A stretch of 64,000 nt of DNA from Cricetomys ansorgei. Lineage: Eukaryota > Chordata > Mammalia > Rodentia > Nesomyidae. Numbering within the stretch: position 1 is the first letter of the stretch; every line of letters starts with the position of its first letter. A model generated the notes under the pieces. The model saw only the letters and a list, made by a program, of their open reading frames with translations. It made no database searches and was not told where the DNA came from. The translations under genes were made by a program, and so were the position numbers. Positions 10,925 through 21,164 of this stretch are shown here, one piece after another. Location: the NCBI GenBank assembly GCA_026225945.1, contig JAMJFZ010003163.1, forward strand, positions 18,164,501 to 18,228,500. The letters are read 5' to 3'.

Positions 10925-11310
10925 GCATGGATGACACCTACTATGTGCAGGGCATTGTTTCAGACACAAGGCATGCCAAGAAGACAGATGACACCTAATA
11001 TGTGCAGGGCACTGTTTCAGGAACCGGGGATTTACTGAGAGTAGACAGATGGGGTGTGAACGTTGGGCTGTAGATAAATAAGTGAGAGCAGGAGAGAGAA
11101 GATGGTGCTCCTGGTGCTTGGCATGTGCTCCCTAGAGGAGTGCATGAGTCTTGGCTGGCGAGGAGCCAGCTGGCTAAATAAATGGTGCAGTGAGCAGCAA
11201 GTGTAGACAGCCCTGGGGCAGGAGAAGGTGAACAAAATCCTAGGACATCTCCAAGTCCAGTGTGGCCAGCCCATGAGCAAGGCAGGGCAGGTGGGCAGGA
11301 CAGACTGTGG
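10925..11310 (-). repeat. L2 LINE fragment with internal 57-bp duplication
   Basis: CACCTACTATGTGCAGGGCA and a GGAACCGGGGATTTACTGAG-like segment are the reverse complement of the L2 3' terminus. The terminal segment appears twice, starting at 10929 and 10986 (GATGACACCTA[C/A]TATGTGCAG), giving a direct duplication with a 57-bp period. Downstream (AGATAAATAAGTGAGAGCAG) continues in L2 order. Confidence 0.6.
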
Positions 11311-11679
11311 GGCCCAACAGACCAGGGGAGACAATGAGGTCAAGTGTAAAGACCATTTGATGTGCCAGCTTCGGGCCAGGTCCTGTCTGGAGACTGTGGA
11401 GCTGGAGAACAGAGCTCCCAAGGGCTCACATACAGCCCTTCTCCCAAAACTTCAAGTGGTGTTCCTGTCCTGCCCACCCTGTACCCCACACATCCTGCCA
11501 ACATCCTCTCAAGCCCCCCTCTCCAGGGCTTCCTTTCAGAATCCACCCTACCTCCCCCTGCCTGGCTAAGCCCACTCCGCAGACAGAAAGTCATACTGAA
11601 CCCCACCCTCCCGAGTCCCTGAGATAAGTACTCCCCTCTTCTGCCTGGCTTGATGCCTGAAGCTCCCGAGACAATGCTA
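11311..11679. other. Unique sequence, C-rich
   Basis: No repeat or gene is recognised. Overlapping open frames on both strands reflect a GC-rich composition. Confidence 0.35.
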
Positions 11680-11875
11680 CCCTAATGGGGGCTTTGTTCC
11701 TCTGGAAGGCAAATTTGAGTGATATATCTCCTTCACATTCACAATTTACTATACAATTGGCCTGGTGCAGCAGCATTAAGAAACTTAATGCTTTTAAGTA
11801 GAAGTTAATTGATTGAAATTAGGCAGCTGGCACCTGCTGCAGAATGGCAACGAAGCAGCGCAGGGTGAATGATGA
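11680..11875. other. CNE-like block
   Basis: Unique sequence with clustered homeodomain/Sox-type cores and E-box-like sites (CAATTTACTATACAATTGG, AGTTAATTGATTGAAATTAG, GGCAGCTGGCACCTGCTGC). No frame or repeat signature is present. It is one of the better enhancer-like candidates here. Confidence 0.4.
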
Positions 11876-12239
11876 CTCTCCAGCGAAGCCGGGATGTCTG
11901 TGGACCCTCTGAACTACGAGAGCCCGTGTGCCAGCCTGCAGCATTTCACACTCCTGTGGACCCTGCGTGGACATGTGTTTGTGTGGGTAATATCTGCAGT
12001 GACCGGGCTAGTGTGCTTCTGAGTTGTGTGCGGTGTGGGGTCTCGTTGTTGTTGTGCACGTGGGTTTCGTGGGTTATGTGGATGTGAATGTCTGTAGGCG
12101 TGTGCCGCGCATGGGGTGTGGTATATGTGCCGAATGTGGGATTTGTGCAAGGCGTGAGGGCTGTGTCGGGAAAAGAAGGGTCCCAGGACACTCAGAATCA
12201 AGGTTCCTATGTGGACAAATTTCATTCATCTGCCCAGCA
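11876..12239. other. Unique, GT-rich sequence
   Basis: Degenerate GTGTG-rich stretches at 11965-12150 create long Val/Cys/Gly or His/Thr open frames that I do not regard as genes. Confidence 0.4.
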
Positions 12240-12430
12240 ATATGATGAAAAACCAGCTTATTTGACATTTATTTATTTAATAAATTTATTTTTATTTATT
12301 ATATATATTATATTACTTACATATTATATTGTTTAATATGACAGGTTATTTTTACCTCTCCCCCTTCTCTCTCCACCATGTGTATGTGCGCATGTGTGTG
12401 TGTGTGTGTGTGTTTGTGTGTTTGTAACAA
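12240..12430 (+). repeat. AT-rich low-complexity tract followed by TG repeat
   Basis: TTTATTTATT/ATATATTAT-type sequence runs at 12255-12345, then pyrimidine-rich sequence, then an interrupted TG array at about 12380-12425. Confidence 0.7.
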
Positions 12431-12934
12431 GGTCTTACTTACATAGCTCAGTTTGGTTGTACTCTAGTTCCTCCTACCTCAGTTTTCCATGCCATATACC
12501 TAGTCCTATACGAAGTTCATCTCATTGAATTCTCATCCCCACTAAGGCAGCTGGTCAGCGAGGTGACCCACAGTGAAGGCACGGGGATCCACAACACCCC
12601 CGTCCTGACGGCCTCAAGTGCGAGACTCCCACTTGGACATTTATGTTTTGATCAAACCTCCATGCTACTATTTTGTTGACATCCCCCAAGGGCAGATGTT
12701 AGGAGAATCGGGACATGGGGCCATGGTTGCCTAGTGATTAGGAAACACCTTCTCAGAAGCACGGGAGAAAGCATGCACTGTGCATGGAATTTCATGCCAG
12801 AGAAGCAAGCCCGTGCTCTCTCCTTTGAGAAGACAGACTCGTTGCACTGGGGAAATGATAATGCCTGAGAGTTGGCATTTCAGCTCACATTGAAGCATTC
12901 CCTCCTTTGTCCACATGTTAAAAGGAATCACAAA
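12431..12934. other. Unique non-coding sequence
   Basis: Nothing is recognised apart from weak resemblance to a degenerate SINE around 12425-12500 that I cannot support. Confidence 0.35.
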
Positions 12935-13065
12935 AGGTATTTACATAGCGAATCCCTTTTCAAATATTTCCCTTCAGTCAAACCAAGGCCAGTTCCTCAG
13001 ATAGTGAATTAATCGCTTGTAGTTTCCACGTGAAAGCTGAGCTTTCACTCTGCTTGCCTCTGGAT
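12935..13065. other. CNE-like block
   Basis: Unique sequence with TATTTACATAGCG, TTCAAATATTTCCC, AGTGAATTAATCGC and CACGTG-like motifs. It has no frame and no repeat hallmarks. Confidence 0.3.
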
Positions 13066-13384
13066 GTGCCCTCTCTCTTCCAGAGGGTTCCTCTCCTCTA
13101 CCAAGCCCTGTGCTTCAAACACAAGGGCTGTCTTTCTGTTTTCACTGTTCCTAAGCTTCAGTCCACCTTTGCCTGAATCCCTGGTCTGTGGAGGCTTTGG
13201 AATATTCAGTTTTATCTGTTTGTGCCGATTTCAAGTCTGAACAAAGCACCCCTGTGGCTGTACCTAAATCTGTGTGCTCAGGGTTGCCTGCTGGTACCCA
13301 GAGACTCTCTGGGCATCAGCCATCACTGAGCTACCACGCTCCTACTGTTACTCTGCAATGGTTAGCCATGGCCCGAGACCAATC

Positions 13385-13590
13385 CAGCCTGCTCTCTAAT
13401 TTTGTATGAGCCAAGAAGTCAGAATGGCTTCTACATGAGAAAAGTTGTATTTTGTGACATAGGTTTCTGTGCTGAAAGGCAAGCAAGGCTTACCAAGTGC
13501 GGCCACCTGAACTGCGGCTGCTCTTTACGTGCAGGGACCGTGACAGTCGCTGTGGCAGAACCTACAAGGCCTTCCATATTTCAGCCCGAC
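13385..13590 (+). repeat. Old DNA-transposon-like fragment (hAT-Charlie type suspected)
   Basis: AATTTTGTATGAGCCAAGAA, AGAATGGCTTCTACATGAG, TATTTTGTGACATAGG and a GCTGCTCTTTACGTGC/ACCGTGACAGTCGCTG stretch match the order of a common hAT-type repeat. That repeat has 'gccaagaatggtttttaca' near one end and 'ggctgctttcgcgctacaac' further on. The copy is strongly diverged. Confidence 0.45.
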
Positions 13591-13889
13591 CCTTCGGAGG
13601 AGGACAGGTATGAGCAGTGGAGCCCCGCCTGACTTGCACATCCTTCTTAACCAAGTCTGTGCTCCACAGGGACTTGTGGAATTAATTTTTTTAACTTTTT
13701 CTAAGTTGTTTCTTAATTTGCTCTTCAAGGTTCAGCCCAGAACTCTTCCTAGTCTTGCCCTGAGTCTGGATGTGACATTTTGTCTGTGTTTCCGCTAGCA
13801 TCTTGGGATACTGCTGGCATGGCACTTGTTAACAATGACAGTATCTGATGTTGAGTCTTTGCAGTGAGCCAAGCCACCATGTTCTCTAA

Positions 13890-13960
13890 CTTACCCAGAG
13901 AAGTAGCTGTTATAATGCCCATTTGACAGATGAAGAAGCTGAGACCCAGAGGATATCGAT
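13890..13960 (-). repeat. MIR or L2 tail fragment
   Basis: GTTATAATGCCCATTTGACAG followed by ATGAAGAAGCTGAGACCCAG is the reverse-complement signature shared by the MIR and L2 3' ends. Confidence 0.55.
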
Positions 13961-14019
13961 CTAGCTTCGTACCTTGAATAGACAAAGATAAACAGTCTCA
14001 CCTCAGAGCCCACTCTTGC

Positions 14020-14045
14020 CCACCCCACCCCACCCCCCACCACCT
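14020..14045 (+). repeat. CCCCA-rich run
   Basis: CCCCACCCCACCCCCCACCACC-type low-complexity sequence. Confidence 0.6.
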
Positions 14046-14209
14046 CAGATGCTCCTGAAATTGTTCTCCCTTCTCTGTTCTCTCTGACCTGAGCTCCTTG
14101 ATGTGGTCCTGATTATTTCTGTATCAGGAGGGCTAGTCAACCAGAGATGGAAAATGGTCATGGAGTGTCTCCATCTTCCCTGCATGACAAATACTGGCCT
14201 TAACCACCA

Positions 14210-14480
14210 TGTGCATCTTCACCGTACGTTCTCCATACCCCAGCCCCCACTCACGTATCTTTCACCCACCCCTGCAACCCTCAGCCCCCAGCCCCCATGC
14301 ATGCATCCCTCACACACCCCTGTACCCTTCACTTACCCCAACCCACATTCATGCCCCCTCACCCATCCCTGCATCCCCCACCCACCCAGGCCCCCACCCC
14401 TGCACTCCTCACTCCCCATCCCCCATTCATGTACCCCTCACCCACCCCAGCCCACATTCATACACCACTCATTCAAACGT
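14210..14480 (+). repeat. C-rich degenerate tandem repeat (CCCAxxCCCCxATTCAT type)
   Basis: Irregular copies of a unit containing CCCCAGCCC/CCCACATTCATG/CCCTCACCCA recur for about 270 bases (CATTCATG at about 14346 and 14425, CCCACATTCAT at about 14341 and 14451). The Pro/His-rich frame running through it (14103-14663) is a by-product of the repeat. Confidence 0.65.
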
Positions 14481-14494
14481 GTCTTCCTTGTGAA

Positions 14495-14625
14495 GAGTCA
14501 GCCCAATGCCAACCCCCTCATTAGACACGTGGGGAAACAGAAGATCAGGGGCATTAAGGGAAGTACCCAGTGCCAGTGGGAAGCCAAGTCAGGACCAGCA
14601 CTCAGGAGCCCAGCCTGGAACTTTC
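14495..14625 (-). repeat. MIR SINE fragment
   Basis: CACGTGGGGAAACAGAAGATC (the 'gaggaaactgaggc' region), AGGGAAGTACCCAG, AAGCCAAGTCAGGACCAGCA and AGGAGCCCAGCCTGGAAC occur in reverse MIR order. Confidence 0.5.
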
Positions 14626-14649
14626 ATCAGAACCAGGGCTTTGATCAGT

Positions 14650-14800
14650 GGACAGAGAAGTGATCTTATTGACAGGCAAACCAAGGAGTGTGTTGTTTTA
14701 TGAGGCCTTTTGTTATCAAGGATAAAAATTCCCCCAGTCCCCTAGGCAAGGTGCCTGAGACACCCTTGACAGTGATTCTGCCTGGCAGATGCCAGCCGGG
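14650..14800. other. CNE-like block
   Basis: Unique sequence with CTTATTGACAGGC, TTTTGTTATCAAGGATAAAA and GCCTGGCAGATGCC. TTATCAAGGAT is a GATA/TCF-like pairing. No frame is supported. Confidence 0.28.
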
Positions 14801-15019
14801 CACACGCTGCAACATTGCACTACAGTGCTGGCCTGCTCCCCGCCCACCCCTCCCTCTGCTTTCTGCACACACTCCTGCCTCCAAGGGCACCGGCTTCCTG
14901 ACCAGCCAGCCGTGCTCTAAAGCACAAACAGGGTAGGAAATGAAAACCCCGGGAACAGCAGATGAAGTGGGCAGGAGGTGGAGGTACCTCTACCCTGTGC
15001 GATCTGCTCGGCTCCCCAG

Positions 15020-15130
15020 GCTGGCAAGAGAAACTTAAACATTATTTACTCAACCATGTGTGAGTTAAAACCAATATCTGCCTGCCATCTGTTCAACTGA
15101 GTGACCCCATGACGTCAGGCTCATTCCTTC
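15020..15130. other. CNE-like block with a CRE-type site
   Basis: Unique sequence containing AACATTATTTACTCAACC, GTTAAAACCAATATC and a TGACGTCA CRE core at about 15111-15118. It is a regulatory candidate on motif grounds only. Confidence 0.3.
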
Positions 15131-15683
15131 TCATCGGCTTCTCTGGCCCTCTGTGGCCCTTCCCCAGGTTGCCTGATGGGTAGGGAAGGACCCTGGTAAG
15201 TAGGCCCAGCTCCACAGCTCTCTGCAGACACAGTCATGGAGGTTGCTGGTCACCTTCTGCACTTGGCCCTTGGGCTGCTTCTGCCTTAGGAGGCTGCCAT
15301 CACGCTCAGCGGGGTTCAGCGGGAATCCCAGATCCTCCACCTCCATTTCTAGTATTCCTGGTTCTGTCACCAGCTGATGGGATGACAGTCTTTAGGCATG
15401 CCAGTTTGTGATCTTAGTTTTCCTACTAAGTACACAAGGGCACGGGCTGGCAATTCTTCGAGGATCCTTTGAGCTGTAATATCTCCCTGTCTGCCTCAGG
15501 TTGCACTCCCATTTCTGACTCAGGACCCTCATACCGGGCAGCGCCATTCTTTCATTCATTCCCTGCTGCGCCCATTTGTCCATATCTGCCAAGGCAGGCT
15601 CCCTGCCACGATGTCTTCCTGTTACCTGGCAACCACCATCACCACACCACACAGGGCTTTGGGAGCCTGCTGGCCTGCCTTCC

Positions 15684-15684
<1 letters not shown>
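15131..15684. other. Unique sequence before the AC array
   Basis: No gene or repeat family is recognised. Confidence 0.35.

Positions 15685-15746
<62 letters not shown>
15685..15746 (+). repeat. (AC)31 microsatellite
   Basis: A pure, uninterrupted array of 31 AC units. The open frames across it read as poly(Thr-His) or poly(Cys-Val) and are artefacts. Its length and purity suggest it is highly mutable. Confidence 0.97.
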
Positions 15747-15748
<2 letters not shown>

Positions 15749-15854
15749 CAGGAAGAGGGAGAGATCTGCAGGTACAAAGAACTATCTGTTGGGCAGAAAT
15801 CGGAAAGAGATGCCCAGGAAAGGGTCATGGTGCTAAAGCATTTTGTTAGGAGTA

Positions 15855-15985
15855 AGAATTGAGTTCCAGACCCCAGACTATGCCAGATTGCTGTGCATTC
15901 TTGTGCAAATTATTTCCCACTCTGGGCTGTGGTCTCCCCCATTTGCTTACTGGGGGCAATAGATTCACTGATTTCTTGACAGCTC
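15855..15985 (+). repeat. MIR SINE fragment
   Basis: AATTGAGTTCCAGACCCCAG, GCATTCTTGTGCAAATTATTT, CCACTCTGGGCTGTGG, then CCATTTGCTTACTGGGGGCA follow MIR plus-strand order. Confidence 0.55.
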
Positions 15986-16492
15986 TTCAGCTAAAAGCTT
16001 TTGCCCAAGGAAAGATCTGGGTCCTGGCAGCAGAGACTATTCGTGGAGCCAGTAGCCCTGCCTTCTTTGTGTGCCCATGAGAGCTAAGGTGGTGACTGGG
16101 GCCAGGAAAAAAACAGTGACCTGCAACCTAACTAAGGGTACAAAGGACCGAACGGCACCTGAGGACCATGACGTGCACCTCTTCCCAACCCTATTTAGTG
16201 ACGTGACACTGAACCTTGGCCACAGAGGGCCAAGTATGTTTTCCATGGAAACTGCTAAATGACAGATCCCTATCACCCGTCTATCTCCATTCAGCCATCG
16301 ATCATCTTAGGAGCTTCTTGATACACATTTATCAACAGGCGATTGCCCTGGAGTCTTTATATAGCCAGAAGAAAATTTTACCCAGTGCAGTGCTCTCTTC
16401 ACCCAGTTCCCTACAGTGACAGCCACACCCCGTGTCCTGAGGAATGAATTGCACTTAACCAGACCATAACCCACTTAACCACCCTCCACTGC
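15986..16492. other. Unique non-coding sequence
   Basis: No gene or repeat is recognised. Short frames on both strands overlap. Confidence 0.35.
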
Positions 16493-16506
16493 GGGGGGGG
16501 GGGGGG
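16493..16506 (+). repeat. G14 homopolymer
   Basis: An uninterrupted run of 14 G, followed by more G-rich sequence to about 16530. The exact length may be affected by sequencing error. Confidence 0.85.
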
Positions 16507-16639
16507 TGAGTCGGGGAGGGGGGCAGGCTTCCAGGAATGCAGATACCAAATGAGGAGAGAAGAGAGGTGGTACTTGCTGCTTCGGAAGCCTGCTTATCTG
16601 GCCATCAGGGATGAACCGCACAAAGGCTGGCTCGTGTGT

Positions 16640-17160
16640 GTACTATTCAGAAAGACTCGTTAATATCAGGGTGTTAAAATATGTAAATAGCATCAACATG
16701 CACCACATCCTAATTACTGTTTTGCATTATCAAGTCATTTACTCTTTATGACATTCTGCGACTGTTCAGCTGTGTCAGCGAACACTTAGCAGAACCTCCT
16801 ACCAGGGATGATGAAGTCCCAGCTTCCTGCTACAGGAGAGGGGGAGGGGAGGGGGAGGCAGCCACACAAGGCGCAACAATGCCTCCCGTTCCAGGTGCCT
16901 CCGCACTGGAGGAGGACACCCATTGTGGAGATGCTTTTTGTGTGAACAACATATGTTCCCACTTCCTGGCATTTTCCCGTCGTCCCTCAATCCCGCTTCT
17001 CGCAGCGGCAGATTTATATGCAGGCTAATGAGAGCTGACATTTCTTGCACCGCTCGCTACACTTGCTGCACTGAATTATGGCAGGGCAGGTATCCCCCAG
17101 CCGCAGAGCAATCTCCCTCAAACACTTCTTTAAGGCAGCTGTGAGGTCCCAAATGGGGAA
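16640..17160. other. CNE-like block, about 500 bp
   Basis: Two unique segments (16645-16800 and 16925-17160) are separated by a purine-rich GGGGAGG stretch. The first has CGTTAATATCAGG, TATGTAAATAGCATC and TAATTACTGTTTTGCATTATC, containing TAAT and POU-like ATGCAAA relatives. The second has ACAACATATGTTCCC, GATTTATATGCAGGCTAATG and GCACTGAATTATGGC. No coding frame is persuasive. This is among the strongest enhancer-like stretches in the window. Confidence 0.42.
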
Positions 17161-17559
17161 GCTGCCTGCACTATCTGCAGGGTGACATTCGGGTTGTCAG
17201 TCTGTTTCTTGGGACCGAATCCCACTTGCTCTTTAGGCCCTGTGCCTGGCTCTGAAGGAAGCTTTCTGCTAACTCGAGAAGGTTAAAGTTGCAGTGCTTT
17301 ATTTTCTTTGAAGGGTTAGTTGAAGCCAGGGGTCTCACAGAGGTGGCACAGACACCAATCGCCATTCATAGATATATTTTGTAGTGGTTTCATTGACTAA
17401 TTTAAGACATTAGCACATTTTATATAGACATTCAGATTGCTAGTGTTTCTGAAAGCAAGCGAAACTAGCCCTGAAACTGGTGATGAGTGCCAGGGATGCT
17501 GAGAGGTATTCCTCAGATGGAGAGAGGTTTACTGTTTATGGAAGGGTGGCTAGGACATA
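17161..17559. other. Unique non-coding sequence
   Basis: Nothing is recognised. The stretch 17380-17450 is AT-rich. Confidence 0.35.
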
Positions 17560-17745
17560 GCTTCCAACTCTGGATGGACTGTGTTTGAAGCCAAACTCCA
17601 CAGCTCATTTGCTCTGTGACACTGGGCAATTACTAAGCTTCTCTGTGCTTTAGTCTTCTCAGGTATAGTAAAGAAGATAGCCCTGATGTCATCCAGCTGG
17701 AGGAACTCAGATCAGCACCTGGCGCATGCTCAGTGCTAGGTCAGA
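17560..17745 (+). repeat. MIR SINE, nearly complete
   Basis: GAAGCCAAACTCCACAGCTC, TGCTCTGTGACACTGGGCAA, TTACTAAGCTTCTCTGTGC, TCTTCTCAGGTATAGTAAAG, then AGCACCTGGCGCATGCTCAG. All MIR landmarks are in plus orientation. Confidence 0.72.
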
Positions 17746-19299
17746 TTTATTTATAGGACTGACACCTGCTGCCTTTCCAAAAGGCACGTACTTCTCCTAT
17801 ATTAGACTCTGGAACTTTCTGGGGTGACTTGTGCTGTGTCCCAGCGTCTGTGATAAAGCTACCAGTGTGAGCATTCTTGGGTGATTTGCCACTGGGTACC
17901 CTACGCAGCCAGAGGAGGCCAAAGCCGGAGGGAGGTGCAGTCTAATACTGTGCCTCTCATCTCTACCATCAACTGTTTACACCCGTCAAGGTCCAGTGTA
18001 TTCCCCCAGGCGACAGGTTCACAGAGTGAGTAATTCTGTATTGGAGATTATTAAAGATCTGCTATCGCTAGCAGGAAGAAGGGAACAGAGAGGTGAATGG
18101 AGACAATTTCCATTAAAATAGAGTTGGGAAACAAAAGGCACACAGAACTATTTTGAGCCTAAGGCAGGTGACACAGGATTCAAAATTTAATGAGCCTTAA
18201 ATGCCACTGGATGAATGCAGCAGAGACACAGGGCTGTATCAGACAGGGCTTAGTTGTAGCTTCCCCACACTCTCCCCCTTTTTAAGGCTCCCGAGCACTA
18301 GCTAGCTAAAGCTCAGTCAAATGAGGGAGTGACACGGCAGCATTAGGAAACACACAGAGAGACCCCCTGGGTACCTGCTGCAGACGTGAGCAGGGATAGT
18401 CACCCTGTGCTTAGGGTGACAGATGCCCGTGTTTCCCCGCGTATCTCCATGGAGCACGTGTAAATGTCCTGAGTTGTTATGGGTAGCCCACCAGAGATGA
18501 CCACAGTTTATAGCCAATCGAAAACCCTTATTCCTGCTGGCTGGGACTATACTTGGGTATTTGGGATCGACATGAGGTCATGAGTGTTTAGGGTAAGAGG
18601 TTTTAAAGGCAAAAATCAAATCCTGGTATCTCATTTGGCAGCTGCAGGGAGAGGTTTTGCACAAGCAAGCCGTTAACAGGAGCTAAGTTAGCTGGGGCAT
18701 CTTGACCTTGGGTTCCTAGAATAGAATTGGGTAATTTTTCATGAGATTCTCTATCAAGGAGATCAAATCCTAGTTAAATCTGAAATGGCCTCAGCAAGAA
18801 CACAAGATGGAGGTGTCTCTGTCTTCCCTAGAGCCGCCTTGGTTTCTCAGCACGTGGGTTTTGTTAGTTGTTTGGAAGGTTGTGTTTCCCGTAGGGTGCT
18901 GCTGGGCAGTGACCTCAGCTAAGGGCCTGCATTTCTCCAAAGCATAGACAAGGCGACCGAATTCATTCTGCAGCTGAGGTTTCTAGCTTCTGACAAGGTG
19001 GTGGTTTAGGAGAGGAGGGGCATCAAGCCCCGTCTTGCCTGTGTAGCACCATAGTGAGATATCATAGTAGGGCAAGTTTCCTGGAGGCTTTCTGGCCTTC
19101 CCTACAGCCTTGGGCAGCTGTCTAACCTTGGGCCTGGTCTATAACCTTGTTGCAAATTGCTATTTTTGTAATTATTTGCACACGTTAGTTGCATAAATGA
19201 ACAGGACTCACAGTGATATTTTGACCAACACCATACACCGATGCTTCCAGCTCAGCACCTCTTCAGGTCCTTGTTTCCTTATGAGGGTAAGAACTTAAT
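17746..19299. other. Unique sequence; weak CNE-like part at 18020-18140
   Basis: The part at 18020-18140 (GAGTGAGTAATTCTG, GGAGATTATTAAAGATC, ACAATTTCCATTAAAATAG) is enhancer-like in texture. The remainder is featureless. No gene is supported. Confidence 0.3.
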
Positions 19300-19475
19300 G
19301 TGCTTTCCATTCTGTGTCTGACTTACTTCACTTAGCATGCCATCCTCCGGCTCCATCCTTTTCGCTGCAAGTGACAGTATCTCGTTCTTTGTGGCTGAAT
19401 ATCCCATTGTGTCTATATACTGCTGCTTTATCCATTCATCTGTTAGCTACATCTAACAGTTCTGTTACTGACAAA
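19300..19475 (-). repeat. L1 fragment (ORF2 3' end / 3' UTR region)
   Basis: CTGACTTACTTCACTTAGCA, GGCTCCATCCTTTTCGCTGCA, TCTCGTTCTTTGTGGCTGAAT, CCATTGTGTCTATATACTGC, then TTTATCCATTCATCTGTTAG. This is the reverse complement of the conserved L1 segment near the ORF2 end. Confidence 0.75.
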
Positions 19476-20094
19476 CTAGAACAATACCTCTGTCCTTGGG
19501 CGAGGTGGCTGAGATTAGGATGCCTTCCCAGGCAAAGAGAAGGCAAGTTCCAAGGAAGCTTTTAATGAAGTGAATGTCCACATGAACTGTTAATGATGTG
19601 AAAGTACTTAAAGTCACACCATGCAGAAGTAAGACTGGGAGAAGCTGGTTGCCCTAGCTTTGAGTTGTATGTAGCTTCTATTGAAAATTAGGGCAGAGTC
19701 AGAAATGATCATCTGGGCAGGAAAGTGTGGTGCACCTTTTTTGGCTGGCTGCTCTCAAACTGTGTTTTCAGGAAGTGCTACTGCAAGAGGAAGTCCTATG
19801 TCTGAGCTGTATGATCTTTGAAATGAGCATTTAAGTGGAATGCCATTTACCCACATCCAACCTTATGTGGCCTAGGGAAGACTGTTATTTGTACCCACTG
19901 GAGTAGCAGACTGCAAACATAGTCCAAGTGTCAGGTAGGTGCCCTAGCAGGGTAGAAATAGCCAAGCATATGTCACAGCGACTGTGGTCAGTAATGAACT
20001 GCCCAGGGATTTTGTTCCTTAGTGAAAGACCAGTGTTGGAAAGCTGTTCTTCTTTCAGATCCTCTAACTCCCTAACTCCCCTTAACAAATCCAT
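19476..20094. other. Unassigned sequence between two L1 pieces
   Basis: This is either an old insertion that split the L1 or unrelated sequence. I recognise no family. The minus-strand frame at 19885-20094 shows no domain. Confidence 0.35.
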
Positions 20095-20345
20095 ACTCAG
20101 TCTATTCTGAATAGTAAATCAACATACATGAATATTCGAAGTGGCATAGCCGGCTCTTCAGAGCTCTGGTTCCAGGCTTTCGAGGAGCAATCAGACTGAT
20201 TTTCCACAGTGGTCACACCGGTTTCCCTCCCCAGCAGTGGTGGACATCAGTTCCTTTTTCCTGAACACTCCCAACTTTGGCTGCCACCTGCATTTTGTTA
20301 CTAGCCATCCTGATGGGGTAAGGTAAGGAAACCCCATCTCACACC
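20095..20345 (-). repeat. L1 fragment, continuation
   Basis: GATTTTCCACAGTGGTCACAC, CCAGCAGTGGTGGACATCAG, TTACTAGCCATCCTGATGGG and CCCATCTCACACC match the reverse complement of L1 a few hundred bases upstream of the previous piece. The two pieces may therefore be one split copy. Confidence 0.65.
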
Positions 20346-20404
20346 TTCCCTGCCCACGGATGCCCAGGCCCTCTTCCCTGAATGCTCCTGTCAGAAGCCC
20401 AGCC

Positions 20405-20695
20405 CAGCTTCACACTGGAGAGTCAAGACACACAGAGGTCAGAAGACAGTGTCTGCCTCTATCACTCTCCTCTGCCTTTGCCTTTGAGGCAGGGTCTCTC
20501 CCTGAGCCTCAGCATCATGTTTTCTTGGCTAGGCTGGAAACCAGAAAACCTCAGCAATCTCCTGTCTCTGGCTCCCCTGGAGCTTGGGTCACCAGAGTGT
20601 GTGGAATGCCAGCTTGTTTTAGGGGTACTGTGATCTGACCTCTGGTTCTCGTGATTGTGCAGGAAGCAGTCAACTCCTGAGCCATCTCTTCATCC
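20405..20695 (-). repeat. Composite rodent SINE (B1-like core with B2/B3/ID-like arm)
   Basis: CAGAGGTCAGAAGACAGTG at one edge, TTTGAGGCAGGGTCTCTCCC, GCTAGGCTGGAAACCAGAA and CAATCTCCTGTCTCTGGC in the centre, and CAACTCCTGAGCCATCTC at the other edge. The last is the reverse complement of 'gagatggctcaggagttg', a tRNA-derived SINE head. The family name is uncertain. Confidence 0.55.
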
Positions 20696-21164
20696 CCTAT
20701 TCCTTTCACTTTGAGAGACCCCAAAAGTACAGCGGGCTCACTTGCCGTAATGCGGAGTATCTCAAGGCTAGTGACAGGAACCCTAACTCCGTCTGTTCCC
20801 CTCTGCCACACAGTCAGGATCTCATGATCCCTTTTGTCCCACTCAGGGACAGGCAAGTAACGACACATTCCTTGCCCGCCCAATGTGGCATTCTGATGTA
20901 TCTGCCTATCACGGGAGGAGACTCTGGTTTTGAGGTTCGGGATGGGGAAGCATCACGTGGCTTCATCTCTGATGGCTGCTGCTCTGAGAACCATAGTCAG
21001 AACAGAAACTGGGCCACTCTCGGGGCATATGTCCATAAAATTGTACACTTTCAAAACAAATAAAAAACCTAGATGCATAGGTCCCCAGCGACCTGAGAAG
21101 GCACCCACTCCAACCTCTGTCACCCAGGACAGAGACAGAGACAGACACTTGGTATTCTTTTACT

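Noticed and set aside
14103..14663. 186-codon open frame, the longest in the window
   Set aside because: Its body is Pro/His/Thr-rich sequence forced by the C-rich tandem repeat, and two other frames of the same strand are also open there.
15392..15862. Several open frames across 15.4-15.9 kb
   Set aside because: They read poly(Thr-His) or poly(Cys-Val) through the AC microsatellite.
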